This document shows, one piece after another, positions 1-8,100 of a stretch of DNA of 14,795 bases; within the stretch, counting starts at the first letter, position 1; each line of letters starts with the position of its first letter. The position numbers and the translations under genes are program-made. The stretch is from Acidobacteriaceae bacterium (GTDB lineage: Bacteria > Acidobacteriota > Terriglobia > Terriglobales > Acidobacteriaceae). Location of the stretch: assembly GCA_003154055.1 (NCBI GenBank), contig PMCH01000323.1, forward strand, positions 1 to 14,795, given 5' to 3'. Under the pieces are notes generated by a model. That model was not told the DNA's origin and did not search any database. It saw only the letters and a program-made list of their open reading frames with translations.

Positions 1-2
1 TC

Positions 3-878
3 CAACTCGGCCGCGTCGACTACGCCACTGGCCTGCGCCTGCAGCAGAAACTGCTGGACCTGCGCAAGGCAGGACAGATCGGCGATGTCTTGCTACTGCT
101 CGAGCACACGCCGGTCATCACCCAGGGACGCAATGCGAAAGCCGCCAATATCCTGTCTTCTCCTGAGGAACTCACGCGCCGGGGTGTCGAACTGTTCGAA
201 TGCGATCGCGGGGGAGACGTGACGTTCCACGGGCCGGGGCAGCTCGTCGGGTATCCGATTTTTGACCTGCGGGGATTCGGAAGCAGCTCTCAGCCGTCAG
301 CTGTCAGCCTTCAGGAAAACCCGGAGCCGGATGCGACTTCATGGCTCGCGAAACGCGGAACCCTCGGCGCTGTGGATTACGTCCGCCGCCTGGAGGAAGT
401 GCTGATCCAGACGTGCTCGGATTTCGGAATTCCGGCGAAGCGCATCGCAGGGTTGACCGGGGTTTGGACCGATCATGACAATGTGGGCCCGGGTCTTCGA
501 CCCGGGCTGGGCGGGTCGCAGACCCGCCCCCACACATCCGAAGCAAAGATCGCAGCCCTCGGTGTGCACATCTCACGCTCCGTGACCTCGCATGGCTTCG
601 CGCTCAACGTAAACACCGACCTCGGTTATTTCGACCTGATCGTCCCCTGCGGCATCGAGTCGAAACCGGTGACATCCATGCAGAAGGAATTGGGGCGGGA
701 GCTTGACCTCAGCGAAGTGGCCGAGTCGGTATCGCGCAACTTCGGCACGGTGTTCGGACGGCAAATCTTGTGGGTCAACACGCTCGATGCGCTCCTGGGA
801 AACTCGGTTGGCGTCCCGCTCAAGCCGCCCCAGCAACTGCGGGCTTTGCATCCGGAAGACGACGTTTTCCTGGCCTGA
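3..878 (+). CDS. lipB: Octanoyl-[acyl-carrier-protein]:protein N-octanoyltransferase (LipB), 5' end cut off by window
   Basis: LipB transfers the octanoyl group from acyl carrier protein to lipoyl domains, the first step of lipoate synthesis in the cytoplasm. The frame is open from base 3, beginning QLGRVDYATGLRLQQ, the usual LipB N-terminus, so only a few residues are missing. The TTG at 90 is internal. Visible family motifs are the GGDVTFHGPGQLVGYP block, the Lys of EAKIAALGV (residue 182 of the visible part), the SHGFALNVNTDL block, and the VPCGI Cys (residue 216). Lys and Cys form the catalytic pair known for this family. Two stretches are absent from ordinary LipB proteins: about 28 residues after YPIFDLRGF, and about 17 residues between GVWTDHDN and TSEAKIAALGV. 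Both are made by DNA repeats (283-317 and 483-533) that keep the frame. The core is intact, so the enzyme is probably active. E1-alpha follows after 64 bases. Confidence 0.96.
   Translation, partial: QLGRVDYATGLRLQQKLLDLRKAGQIGDVLLLLEHTPVITQGRNAKAANILSSPEELTRRGVELFECDRGGDVTFHGPGQLVGYPIFDLRGFGSSSQPSAVSLQENPEPDATSWLAKRGTLGAVDYVRRLEEVLIQTCSDFGIPAKRIAGLTGVWTDHDNVGPGLRPGLGGSQTRPHTSEAKIAALGVHISRSVTSHGFALNVNTDLGYFDLIVPCGIESKPVTSMQKELGRELDLSEVAESVSRNFGTVFGRQILWVNTLDALLGNSVGVPLKPPQQLRALHPEDDVFLA
283..317 (+). repeat. Heptamer-period repeat inside lipB (five units)
   Basis: Five consecutive 7-bp units can be laid out without gaps; the middle ones read TCAGCCG, TCAGCTG and TCAGCCT. The block lies within the extra peptide that follows YPIFDLRGF, where LipB relatives pass straight to the VRRLEEVL helix. 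It resembles the other 7-bp-period clusters in this window in period, not in unit sequence. Origin by slippage or by insertion of a dispersed repeat is inferred. Confidence 0.7.
483..533. repeat. 51-bp palindromic cloverleaf element (REP-like) in frame within lipB
   Basis: Read directly: outer arms GTGG (483-486) and CCAC (530-533) enclose two perfect 9-bp hairpins, 487-495/499-507 with loop TTC and 509-517/521-529 with loop GCA, separated by the single base T508. Every base but this T and the two loops can pair, giving a three-way junction. Its 51 bp equal 17 codons, so lipB stays in frame, and the site is a surface loop just before the catalytic-lysine strand. Such compact GC-rich twin hairpins are typical of REP-type dispersed elements. 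That this one is dispersed is inferred from its shape; no second copy is present in the window. Confidence 0.8.
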
Positions 879-942
879 TTTTGAACTTGAGCGCCTCCCA
901 AGGTAGTGTTGACCATGTCGGCGGAGTGCCGGCGAACTGACC

Positions 943-2265
943 ATGGCAAAGAAAAAGCCCGCTTCGGCCGCAAAGCGCAGCAAAAGCTCGGCGCCGCCAG
1001 CTACACGCCGAAAGCCGAAAGCCAATGGCCAAGAGCCAAGAGCCAAAAGCCAGGGGCCGATCCGCACCTACACCATCGTCGACTACCGCCTGGAGAAACC
1101 CAACTTCATCCTGCGCCAGGTCCGCACCGGAGACGAAGTCCGCTACGAGGTCGAAAGCGGCGATCTCTCTGCCCCGGTGCCTCCCATCCGCGAATCGCAA
1201 TATCTCTCCAGGCAGCAGTCCATCGAAATCTACCGCTGGATGCTCCTCAACCGCCGCATGGAGACGGCGCTGGAGAATCTCTACAAGCAAGGCAAGGTCG
1301 TCGGCGGAGTGTATTTCGGCCTGGGCCAGGAAGCCTGCTCATGCGCCTCCGCTTACGCTCTTCACAAAGACGAGTGGCTCGGGCCGATGATCCGCAACCA
1401 GGGCTCTGTGCTGGTGCGGGGCTTTTCGCCGCGCGACATCATGATGCAGTACATGGCCAAGGCCGGCTCTCCGACCAAGGGCCGCGATGCCTCGTCACAC
1501 TTCGGCGATCACGAGAAGCGCAACGTGGTCGCGCCGATTTCAACTCTGGGCGATCTGATTCCCGTGCTCGCGGGCGTGGCCCTGGGTGCGCGACTGCAAG
1601 GAAAGAATATCGCCGTGATGACCTACATCGGCGACGGCGGACAGTCCACCGGCGTTACCTACGAAGGTCTGAATTTTGCAGCCGTGCAGAATCTGGGCCT
1701 CGTCCTGATTGTGGAAAACAATCTCTGGGGATACTCCACGCCCGCCGACATGCAGTTCCGCGTCAAAGACCTGGCCGAGCGCGCCATTGCCTACGGCATT
1801 CCAGGCGTAATCGTGGATGGCACCGACGTCTGCCAGGTATACGACGCCTGCCACGAAGCCTGCGAAAGGGCGCGCCGGGGCGAAGGCCCTACGATGATCG
1901 AGGCCAAGATGATGCGCATGAAAGGCCACGCCATTCACGACGCGGCGGAGTACGTCCCAAAACCGCTGTTTGAATACTGGCGCAAACGCGATCCGATTGC
2001 GCGCTTCGAAAATTATCTGATGAAAGCGAAGAAGTGGCTGACTGCGGACGAGAATCAAAAACTGATTGCGGATGTCGAGCAGCAACTCGAGGCCGATCGC
2101 GAATTCGCCGTGAACTCTCCCATGCCGGAACCGGAATCCGCGGCGGGCGGAGTATATTGCGAGCCAGGCTGCCATGAGATCAAGCCGAAGTATGCGATGC
2201 CGAAAGTGCGCGGCGTGAAAGCGGCGGGACCCAGGAGATCGGAAGCGGCGGTGCATCTGAAGTAG
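943..2265 (+). CDS. Thiamine-diphosphate-dependent 2-oxoacid dehydrogenase E1 component, alpha subunit
   Basis: This is the alpha chain of an alpha2beta2 E1 (pyruvate or branched-chain 2-oxoacid dehydrogenase type), which decarboxylates a 2-oxoacid and passes the acyl group to lipoyl-E2. The 440 residues include LNRRMETALENLYKQGKV and FGLGQEA near 100-130. The ThDP/Mg motif starts at GDGGQSTG (230) and ends at VENN (Asn259-Asn260), the classic GDG-x26-NN spacing. The RMKGHAIHDAAEY loop carries His329. Residues 1 to about 40 are Lys/Ala-rich and non-conserved, partly encoded by a heptamer repeat (1007-1055). The C-terminus carries an unusual GVYCEPGCHEI segment. No E1-beta or E2 gene lies beside it, so the substrate cannot be assigned. 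The neighbours lipB and lipA fit a lipoyl-dependent complex. The ATG is chosen because the conserved frame begins here; the Shine-Dalgarno match is weak. Confidence 0.93.
   Translation: MAKKKPASAAKRSKSSAPPATRRKPKANGQEPRAKSQGPIRTYTIVDYRLEKPNFILRQVRTGDEVRYEVESGDLSAPVPPIRESQYLSRQQSIEIYRWMLLNRRMETALENLYKQGKVVGGVYFGLGQEACSCASAYALHKDEWLGPMIRNQGSVLVRGFSPRDIMMQYMAKAGSPTKGRDASSHFGDHEKRNVVAPISTLGDLIPVLAGVALGARLQGKNIAVMTYIGDGGQSTGVTYEGLNFAAVQNLGLVLIVENNLWGYSTPADMQFRVKDLAERAIAYGIPGVIVDGTDVCQVYDACHEACERARRGEGPTMIEAKMMRMKGHAIHDAAEYVPKPLFEYWRKRDPIARFENYLMKAKKWLTADENQKLIADVEQQLEADREFAVNSPMPEPESAAGGVYCEPGCHEIKPKYAMPKVRGVKAAGPRRSEAAVHLK
1007..1055 (+). repeat. Heptamer tandem repeat in the 5' end of the E1-alpha gene (seven units)
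   Basis: Seven gap-free 7-bp units of GCCRANN type: two copies of GCCGAAA, then variants including two copies of GCCAAGA. They encode the low-complexity peptide at residues 22-38 (KPKANGQEPRAKSQG). Since 7 is not a multiple of 3, the units cycle through all reading frames, so the peptide does not repeat with the unit. The seven units together are 49 bp. The stretch lies in the disordered N-terminal extension, where length variation should be tolerated. Confidence 0.85.
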
Positions 2266-2281
2266 TCTCAGGAGTACGGAA

Positions 2282-3277
2282 ATGATTACTACCAACAACC
2301 ATATCCATCTTTCGATCGCCTCTTCCGTGCTGTTGCTCCTCGGAGTTGCTTTCGCGGAGGATCACAAGGTGGCTGGCGAACGGCTGGTTCAGGCAGCCCA
2401 ACAAGCATCGGATATCAGAGTGGAGGGTGCACCGTCCTTCCGACTCGAGGGGACCTTCCGAATCATCCCTAAAGCGCCTGGGAAAGAGTCGACCGGACGC
2501 TATACCGAGATCTGGCATTCGCAGACCAAGTGGCGGCGTGAAGTGGAGACAAGTTCCTTTCACCATGTTGAAATCGGAGGAGGCAATAGGAGGTGGGTAG
2601 TGGCCACTGGAACAGACCGACCGAATGCTGCTTTCGATCGTGACCTCACCTTGCTTCCCAACCCAATCAATCTGAAGATTACAGGCACGTCTAAGCGCCA
2701 TCTCAACAACGCAACAGCAACCTGCATAAACTTCGAAACAGAATGGTCGAAAGGCACGGATTGTCTAGACCCACAAACCGGCGTTCTCCTGTTGCGGGAA
2801 GAGTCGATAACTCGAGGTGATGCTCGTCATTCCTCGTGCTCCTACAAAAACCATGAAAAATTTGGTGATCATTGGTTTCCTCGGTCCATCCGCTGTCTGA
2901 CCAATCGGGGTGACGACATCGAATTGACAATCTCCAAGCTGGCGGCTGAACTTTCTGTGGAGGAAGGTCTGTTCACGAAGCCGCAAGACGCGATTGAGTC
3001 CGTCAATTGCCTGGGCCACGTGGTACCGCCAAGGGCCATCTATTCGCCTGACCCGAAGTATCCCGATCACCACAACGAGAGCCCGATCGTAGTGCTTTGG
3101 ATGACCGTGGGCCTGGACGGGAAGGCACAGGATCCCCGGATCGCACGCAGTGCGGGCAAAGACTTCGACCAGCCAGCCTTGGATATGGTTCGGCAGTGGA
3201 GATTCGAGCCTTCGACCTGCGATGGAGTCTCCGTACCCGTGCAAATCAATATTGAGGTGAATTTCCGGAAGTTTTAG
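2282..3277 (+). CDS. Secreted protein with C-terminal TonB domain (TonB_C family)
   Basis: A 331-residue protein with a signal peptide (residues 1 to about 25, hydrophobic SVLLLLGVAFA before E26), a middle region I do not recognise, and a TonB-type C-terminal domain from about residue 248. That domain reads PKYPDHHNESPIVVLWMTVG, then LDGKAQDPRIARSAGKDFDQ, then PALDMVRQWRFEPSTCDG. This is the usual 'V.V.V..DG.V......SG...LD.AAL.AV..W.F.P' pattern. There is no Pro/Lys-rich spacer and no exbB/exbD nearby, so a true energy-transducing role is uncertain; in Acidobacteriota, stand-alone TonB_C proteins are common. A clear AGGAG (2270-2274) stands 7 bases before the ATG and 16 bases separate it from E1-alpha, so readthrough is likely. 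Base composition is lower in GC than its neighbours. Confidence 0.8.
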   Translation: MITTNNHIHLSIASSVLLLLGVAFAEDHKVAGERLVQAAQQASDIRVEGAPSFRLEGTFRIIPKAPGKESTGRYTEIWHSQTKWRREVETSSFHHVEIGGGNRRWVVATGTDRPNAAFDRDLTLLPNPINLKITGTSKRHLNNATATCINFETEWSKGTDCLDPQTGVLLLREESITRGDARHSSCSYKNHEKFGDHWFPRSIRCLTNRGDDIELTISKLAAELSVEEGLFTKPQDAIESVNCLGHVVPPRAIYSPDPKYPDHHNESPIVVLWMTVGLDGKAQDPRIARSAGKDFDQPALDMVRQWRFEPSTCDGVSVPVQINIEVNFRKF

Positions 3278-3322
3278 GGTCCTGTCCTTCTGTCAGATCA
3301 CCGAGTCATAGGTTGTCTTGAG

Positions 3323-3331
3323 TGCTAGACT
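3323..3331 (+). promoter_or_regulatory. Candidate extended -10 box (TGcTAGACT) before the cyanophycinase-like gene
   Basis: TG-N-TAGACT ends 9 bases before the ATG at 3341. Transcription starting about 7 bases past the box would leave almost no leader, consistent with the absence of a Shine-Dalgarno sequence. No good -35 is seen at 17 bases (GAGTCA). The same arrangement precedes lipA and dinB. Confidence 0.4.
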
Positions 3332-3340
3332 GCTGCGGTG

Positions 3341-4339
3341 ATGGTCAAGCATCTGCTCTTGGCAAGCCTCGTAGCGTGTACTCTCTCTGCTTCCGCCCAC
3401 GCCTCTACCTACCAGTACATCCGCATCGGCCATGCCGAAGACATCACCACCAAGGCCACCGCCGGCTACGCCCTGCTCGGCGGCGGCGATGACATCGATG
3501 AAGCCTTCCGCTTCCTCTGCGAAAAAGGCGGCGGCGGGGATTTCCTCGTCCTGCGCGCCGCCGGAGGCGACGACTACAACCCCTACATCAACGGCCTCTG
3601 CAAGACAAATTCCGTCGCCACGCTGATCATTCCCGACCGCGACTCAGCCAGCGATCCCAAAGTCGCCGACATCATCCGCCACGCCGAGGCCATCTTCATT
3701 GCCGGCGGCGACCAGGCCCGCTACATCAACTGGTGGCTAAGCACTCCGGTGCAGGATGCCCTCAACGCCCAAGTCGCCGCCGGAAGGCCGATCGGCGGCA
3801 CCAGCGCCGGGCTGGCGGTTCTAGGGCAGTACATCTATTCGGCGCAAGGCGACGCGCCCGACGACGCCGGCCTGGCCTCGATCCAGGCTCTCGCGAATCC
3901 ATTCATGCCCCGCGTCACCGTGCGCCGCGATTTCCTGAAAATTGACCTGCTCCGCAACATCCTCACCGACACTCACTTTGCCAAACGCGACCGCATGGGC
4001 CGCACCCTGACCTTTCTGGCCCGCATCATGAAAGACGGCTGGTCCCCCGCCCCCCGCGAGATTGCCGTCGACGAGAAAAGTGCCGTCCTGATCGAGCGCA
4101 ACGGCAAAGCGCGTGTGATCGGCTCCGGCAAGGGCGCGTATTTCCTGTCCGTCCGTGGAGGCCCGGAGGTTTGCCGCGAGAATACCCCGCTCACCTTCCG
4201 CGACATCACCGTCTATCGCAGCCCGACCGGCTCCGAATTCAACCTCAAGGAATGGAAGGGCAAGGGCGGCACGACCTATTCGCTGTCGGTAGTAGATGGC
4301 CGGATCCAGAGCACGCAGGCGAACGGCGAGGTTTACTGA
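3341..4339 (+). CDS. Secreted cyanophycinase-like serine peptidase (S51 family)
   Basis: A 332-residue protein with a signal peptide (MVKHLLLASLVACTLSASAHA, cleavage near residue 21). Family S51 enzymes (cyanophycinase, dipeptidase E) use a nucleophile Ser in a G-T-S-A-G elbow, seen here as IGGTSAGLAVLG with Ser155. Supporting motifs are AIFIAGGDQARYINWW about 30 residues earlier and LTDTHFAKRDRMGRTLTFLARI after it, matching the D-x-HF-xx-R-xR-xRL block of cyanophycinases. Secretion suggests breakdown of an external peptide, perhaps cyanophycin (poly-Asp-Arg); the substrate is inferred and cannot be settled from sequence. A GTG lies directly before the ATG; I prefer the ATG because the GTG falls against a promoter-like box. 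The next gene downstream is a TonB-dependent receptor about 290 bases away. Confidence 0.85.
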   Translation: MVKHLLLASLVACTLSASAHASTYQYIRIGHAEDITTKATAGYALLGGGDDIDEAFRFLCEKGGGGDFLVLRAAGGDDYNPYINGLCKTNSVATLIIPDRDSASDPKVADIIRHAEAIFIAGGDQARYINWWLSTPVQDALNAQVAAGRPIGGTSAGLAVLGQYIYSAQGDAPDDAGLASIQALANPFMPRVTVRRDFLKIDLLRNILTDTHFAKRDRMGRTLTFLARIMKDGWSPAPREIAVDEKSAVLIERNGKARVIGSGKGAYFLSVRGGPEVCRENTPLTFRDITVYRSPTGSEFNLKEWKGKGGTTYSLSVVDGRIQSTQANGEVY

Positions 4340-4629
4340 TGCTGTCGCGAAAAATCAACCCCCAGTCCCGCATTTCGCCTTGACGTAAGTCCACGCCTCT
4401 GAGAAACTTCCGGCTGTCTCCGGACGACTCGTGACCACCATGGCTGCTGAAGAGATCCACGCCCGGCTTCCCCATTTCCCCTCCCCCCTGGTTGACGTTG
4501 GAAAACTCGCCTCCGGGCTGTGATCCCTGTTACTGACGCTCCCGACATCTTGTTGCACTATTCCGGAGCGTCTTCCGGTTGTGGACGTTGAGGGCCCCGA
4601 TCCAGATTCCGCTGCCTCAGGAGAACGAC
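4340..4629. other. Intergenic region between the S51 peptidase and the TonB-dependent receptor
   Basis: About 290 bases without a convincing gene. It holds two similar small inverted repeats, TCCGG-N6-CCGGA at 4409-4424 and CCGGA-N6-TCCGG at 4563-4578, and TTGACG hexamers at 4380-4385 and 4492-4497 without a fitting -10 at 16-18 bases. The receptor promoter probably lies here but I cannot place it. No terminator with a T-run is seen. Confidence 0.5.
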
Positions 4630-7600
4630 ATGAACACCTCGAAAACTTTCATTTGGATGGCCGTATTGCTCATTCTGTCCGGCACGCTGTGGGCACAAAC
4701 TCCGCAGGGCCGTATTTCGGGGCGAGTCTCCGATCAGACCGGCGCCATCGTCCCCGGCGCCAAGGTCACGATCTTGAATACCGAGAACGGCGTTAAACGC
4801 GTGCTCACCACCAACGGCGTCGGCGAGTACGTGGCCCCGAATCTCAGCCCGGGTCTCTACTCGATCGTAGTCGAGGCTCCCTCGTTCAAGAAGTTGCAGC
4901 GGCCTCCCTTCCGGCTGGAAGTGGCCACCGATGTCCGGCAGGATTTCGTTCTGCAACCGGGAGCTGCCACGGAAATCGTGACGGTCAGCGGAGAGCAGCC
5001 CCTCGTCGATACCGTCAGCGACGTTCTCGGCGGCACTCTCACCAACAAAGCCATCAATGAATTGCCCCTGCAGGGACGCGACTTCCAGAACCTGCTCGAA
5101 CTCCGCCCCGGAGTGCAGCGCACCCCCGGCGGCGGGTTCCATTCCGTCACCTCCAACGGAAACCGCCTCGAGGACAACAACTACATCGTCGATGGCACGG
5201 ATGATAACGACGTGTACTACGGCGACACCGTCCTCAATGGGGCCGGTGTGCAGGGAACCCCGGCCAGCCATCTATCCCTGGACGCCATTCAGGAATTCAA
5301 CACCCAGGAAAACCAGTCCGCCGACTACGGCTTCAAGCCCGGAGTGGTCGTGAACATCGGGCTGAAGTCCGGCACCAACGACTTTCACGGGACGGCCTAC
5401 TACTTCCACCGCAACAGCGCCTTCGACGCCCGCAACTATTTCAATCCCGCGCCCCAGTCCGCGTCCGCCCTTCTCCTCCATGATTTCGGCGCATCCGCCG
5501 GCGGCCCGATTATTAAGGACAAGTGGTTCATCTTCGGCAACTACGAAGGCGTCCGCCACAAAGTCGGGAATCCCTATTTGGCCACCAGTCCGGTCACCGA
5601 GTCTCTGGCCACTCCTGACAATCCCGAGGGCAACCCCGACATCAGTATTCCGGACGCGCTGGCCTATTGCGCTGATCCCGAGAACGAGTGCACGCCGAAC
5701 TCAGTCACCCAACTTTTTCCCAAGTTTCTCAACAACCCTGGCTTCACCGGATCGTCTGTGGATCCTGCCCTCATCAACTTCGATTTCAACAACGTCAATC
5801 GAGAAGACAACTTCATCATCAAGTCCGACTACCACCTCAGCCAGAAGCATGTCCTCAGCGGCCGCTATATCTACTCGAGCAGTCTGCAAACCGAAGAAGA
5901 TACCAGTCCCTTGCGCCCGGAATGGCTTTCCCAAGCGGATACCCGGCTCCACGTCGTCGGGGTGAACTGGACCTGGACCCCGAGTTCCGGCTGGGTCAAC
6001 GAGGCTCGCGTCGGCTACAACCGCAATTCCCAGGTATTGAATCCGGTCGACCATAACCGTAGCCCCGAGTCTTATGGTTTGAACACGGGCGTCACCGACC
6101 CGCGCCTGTTCGGGTTCCCGCGCGTCTCCATTTCTCCTTTTGACTACATGGGCGGCAATTACAACTGGCCGCTTTCGACCACGCCGAACGCTACCCTCCA
6201 GTTCGTGGATAATGCCTCGGTCACGCGCGGTTCTCACAACCTTCGTTTTGGAGCAGAATTCCGGCACGGCGGCTCGGATTATTTCCGCTCGCGCTATGGC
6301 CGCGGGCGAGTTGATTTCAGTTCGCTGGAAGACTTCATTGGAGGCAACGTCCGCCGCGGCCGGTTGCTCACCGGAGACACCCACCGCAACATCACCCTCA
6401 CCTCATTTGGCGGTTTCGTTCAGGATGACTGGCGCATCCGCCGCAGGTTGACCCTCAATCTCGGCCTGCGTTACGACGTCACCCTCCCCATCAAGGAATC
6501 CAATAATCTCCTCGCCAATTTTTACCCCGACCGGGGCATCGTCCAGGTGGGCCGCGGTATCGACTCTCCCTATCCCGCTGACTGGAAAGATTTTTCTCCC
6601 CGCATCGGGGTAGCCTGGGACGTGTTCGGCACAGGCAAGACTGTGCTTCGCTTCGGCGGCGCCATCATTTATGAGCAGCCTTCCATCCGGAGTTTTGTCG
6701 ATCGCGGCGGCCTCAATGAGAATCCCAGCGGCGCCCTGATCCAGGGAGTCCAGAACAACGGAAACATCGAGGTATTCCTTCGAACCGTGGGAGGCTTCAC
6801 CATGGACCCCGCCCAGCCCTGGTTCGGGTCCCCCGCTCCCGGAGGCGGAAGCTGCTACTACAACTCGCCGGACGACTATAACGCTTGCGATTTGTTCGGC
6901 GTCGCTCCTCACCTGAAGACCCCCTACGTCGCGTCCTGGAATTTCAATCTCCAGGAGCAGTTGACCAAGTCCACGGTTCTGCAAGTCGCCTATGTCGGAA
7001 ACCGCGGCATCAGCCTCTATAGCCATCGCGATATCAACCAGTCGGCCCCCGCTCTGAGCGCGGACTGTTACTACAATTCACCCTACGATTTGACAACCTG
7101 CGAGCAGCTCACCCGTCCCATGGTGATGAATTGCCCCGACCCCATTGGCGTGGGAACCAGCGGTCCTTGCCAGCCCTATGTTGGGTTTGGAAACTACCTC
7201 GAGAACAAGGCGAACTCCATTTACCACGGCCTGCAAGCAACCTTGACTCAGCGGGCTTATCGAGGCCTCAACTTCCTGGCGGGGTACACCTGGGCGCACG
7301 CCCTGGATGTGGGAACCAGCAACCGCGGTGGCTACCCCCAGGACAGCACAAATTTCAACGCCGAGCGTGGCAACGGCGACTACGATATCCGTCACCGTTT
7401 TACTTTTTCCTTAACCTACGAACCCCCTAGCTTCCACGCCCCTCTCCAGTTCGGCCAGGGTTGGACGATTACCAGCATCGTTAACCTTCAGACAGGGGAA
7501 CCCTACACCCTTTACGATTCCTTCAACGACATCAGCTTCACCGGCGAAGCGCTCGACCGTTGGAATTTCGCCGGCAACCCTGGGGACATTCATTGGTCCG

Positions 7601-8049
7601 CCAGAACCCCGCTGCCCTATTTCCCTGACGGCGCTGGTAACCCGGCGTGCCTGGCTCAGGCCACCACCGACGCCCTTCTCGCCAACCTCGAATACTACGG
7701 TTGCTTCCAGCAGGGCAGTGCCGTCGTTACGCCCCCCGCTGACGGAACCTTTGGCAACATGCGGCGCAACATCTTCCGTGGCCCCGCCTTCCACAACTGG
7801 GACATGTCGGTTACCAAGCGGTTCAAGCTGAGCGAACGAATCAACCTCCAATTGCGCGGTGAGTTCTTTAATATTTTGAACCACACCAATTTCGACATCT
7901 TGACGCTCCCCACCGATCTTTCCGATGCCACAGCCGGTTCCAATGACGTTGGGCTGGCCTTGGCCACACCCGATGTCGGCGCCTCCAACCCCGTCGTCGG
8001 CTCCGGCGGCTCGCGGCATATCCAGTTGGGGGTGAAACTGATCTGGTAG
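4630..8049 (+). CDS. TonB-dependent outer-membrane receptor, Oar-like, with N-terminal carboxypeptidase-regulatory domain
   Basis: A 1139-residue outer-membrane protein. Residues 1-22 are a signal peptide ending LSGTLWA. About 26-115 is a CarboxypepD_reg-like beta-sandwich (GRISGRVSDQTGAIVPGAKV, then GEYVAPNLSPGLYSIVVEAP). The plug starts near 122 (EQPLVDTVSD, INELPLQGRDFQNLLELRPG, NNYIVDGTDDND, GLKSGTNDFHGTAYYFHRNS). The rest is a beta-barrel ending HIQLGVKLIW, with the terminal aromatic residue expected of the barrel signal. Length and architecture match the large Acidobacteriota receptor family, often proposed to import oligosaccharides or peptides; the ligand here is unknown. The start is fixed by AGGAG (4619-4623) six bases before the ATG and by the signal peptide. 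Two cysteine-bracketed loops, C742-C753 and C813-C824, share the motif CYYNSP.D...C. Confidence 0.94.
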   Translation: MNTSKTFIWMAVLLILSGTLWAQTPQGRISGRVSDQTGAIVPGAKVTILNTENGVKRVLTTNGVGEYVAPNLSPGLYSIVVEAPSFKKLQRPPFRLEVATDVRQDFVLQPGAATEIVTVSGEQPLVDTVSDVLGGTLTNKAINELPLQGRDFQNLLELRPGVQRTPGGGFHSVTSNGNRLEDNNYIVDGTDDNDVYYGDTVLNGAGVQGTPASHLSLDAIQEFNTQENQSADYGFKPGVVVNIGLKSGTNDFHGTAYYFHRNSAFDARNYFNPAPQSASALLLHDFGASAGGPIIKDKWFIFGNYEGVRHKVGNPYLATSPVTESLATPDNPEGNPDISIPDALAYCADPENECTPNSVTQLFPKFLNNPGFTGSSVDPALINFDFNNVNREDNFIIKSDYHLSQKHVLSGRYIYSSSLQTEEDTSPLRPEWLSQADTRLHVVGVNWTWTPSSGWVNEARVGYNRNSQVLNPVDHNRSPESYGLNTGVTDPRLFGFPRVSISPFDYMGGNYNWPLSTTPNATLQFVDNASVTRGSHNLRFGAEFRHGGSDYFRSRYGRGRVDFSSLEDFIGGNVRRGRLLTGDTHRNITLTSFGGFVQDDWRIRRRLTLNLGLRYDVTLPIKESNNLLANFYPDRGIVQVGRGIDSPYPADWKDFSPRIGVAWDVFGTGKTVLRFGGAIIYEQPSIRSFVDRGGLNENPSGALIQGVQNNGNIEVFLRTVGGFTMDPAQPWFGSPAPGGGSCYYNSPDDYNACDLFGVAPHLKTPYVASWNFNLQEQLTKSTVLQVAYVGNRGISLYSHRDINQSAPALSADCYYNSPYDLTTCEQLTRPMVMNCPDPIGVGTSGPCQPYVGFGNYLENKANSIYHGLQATLTQRAYRGLNFLAGYTWAHALDVGTSNRGGYPQDSTNFNAERGNGDYDIRHRFTFSLTYEPPSFHAPLQFGQGWTITSIVNLQTGEPYTLYDSFNDISFTGEALDRWNFAGNPGDIHWSARTPLPYFPDGAGNPACLAQATTDALLANLEYYGCFQQGSAVVTPPADGTFGNMRRNIFRGPAFHNWDMSVTKRFKLSERINLQLRGEFFNILNHTNFDILTLPTDLSDATAGSNDVGLALATPDVGASNPVVGSGGSRHIQLGVKLIW

Positions 8050-8081
8050 TTCAAGGCCCCAATCGAGTCCGGGAAGAGGTT

Positions 8082-8090
8082 TGTTAGAAT
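8082..8090 (+). promoter_or_regulatory. Candidate extended -10 box (TGtTAGAAT) before lipA
   Basis: TG-N-TAGAAT matches TATAAT at five of six positions and ends 10 bases before the lipA ATG. A start about 7 bases downstream would leave a leader of only a few bases. The AGCAGGG touching the ATG is too close to be a normal Shine-Dalgarno. No convincing -35 is seen. An independent lipA promoter fits its distance from lipB. Confidence 0.5.
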
Positions 8091-8100
8091 CGAAGCAGGG

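Noticed and set aside
90..92. TTG at 90 as the start of lipB
   Set aside because: The frame continues upstream to base 3 with clearly conserved LipB N-terminal sequence (LGRVDYATGLRLQQ), so the gene begins before the window.
906..1973. A 355-codon frame overlapping the E1-alpha gene on the same strand
   Set aside because: The peptide is Arg/Pro/His-rich with no family motif, while the overlapping E1-alpha frame has all expected motifs.
4492..4520. TTGACG at 4492 as the -35 of the receptor gene promoter
   Set aside because: No hexamer resembling TATAAT lies 16-18 bases downstream (GGGCTG at 17 bases).
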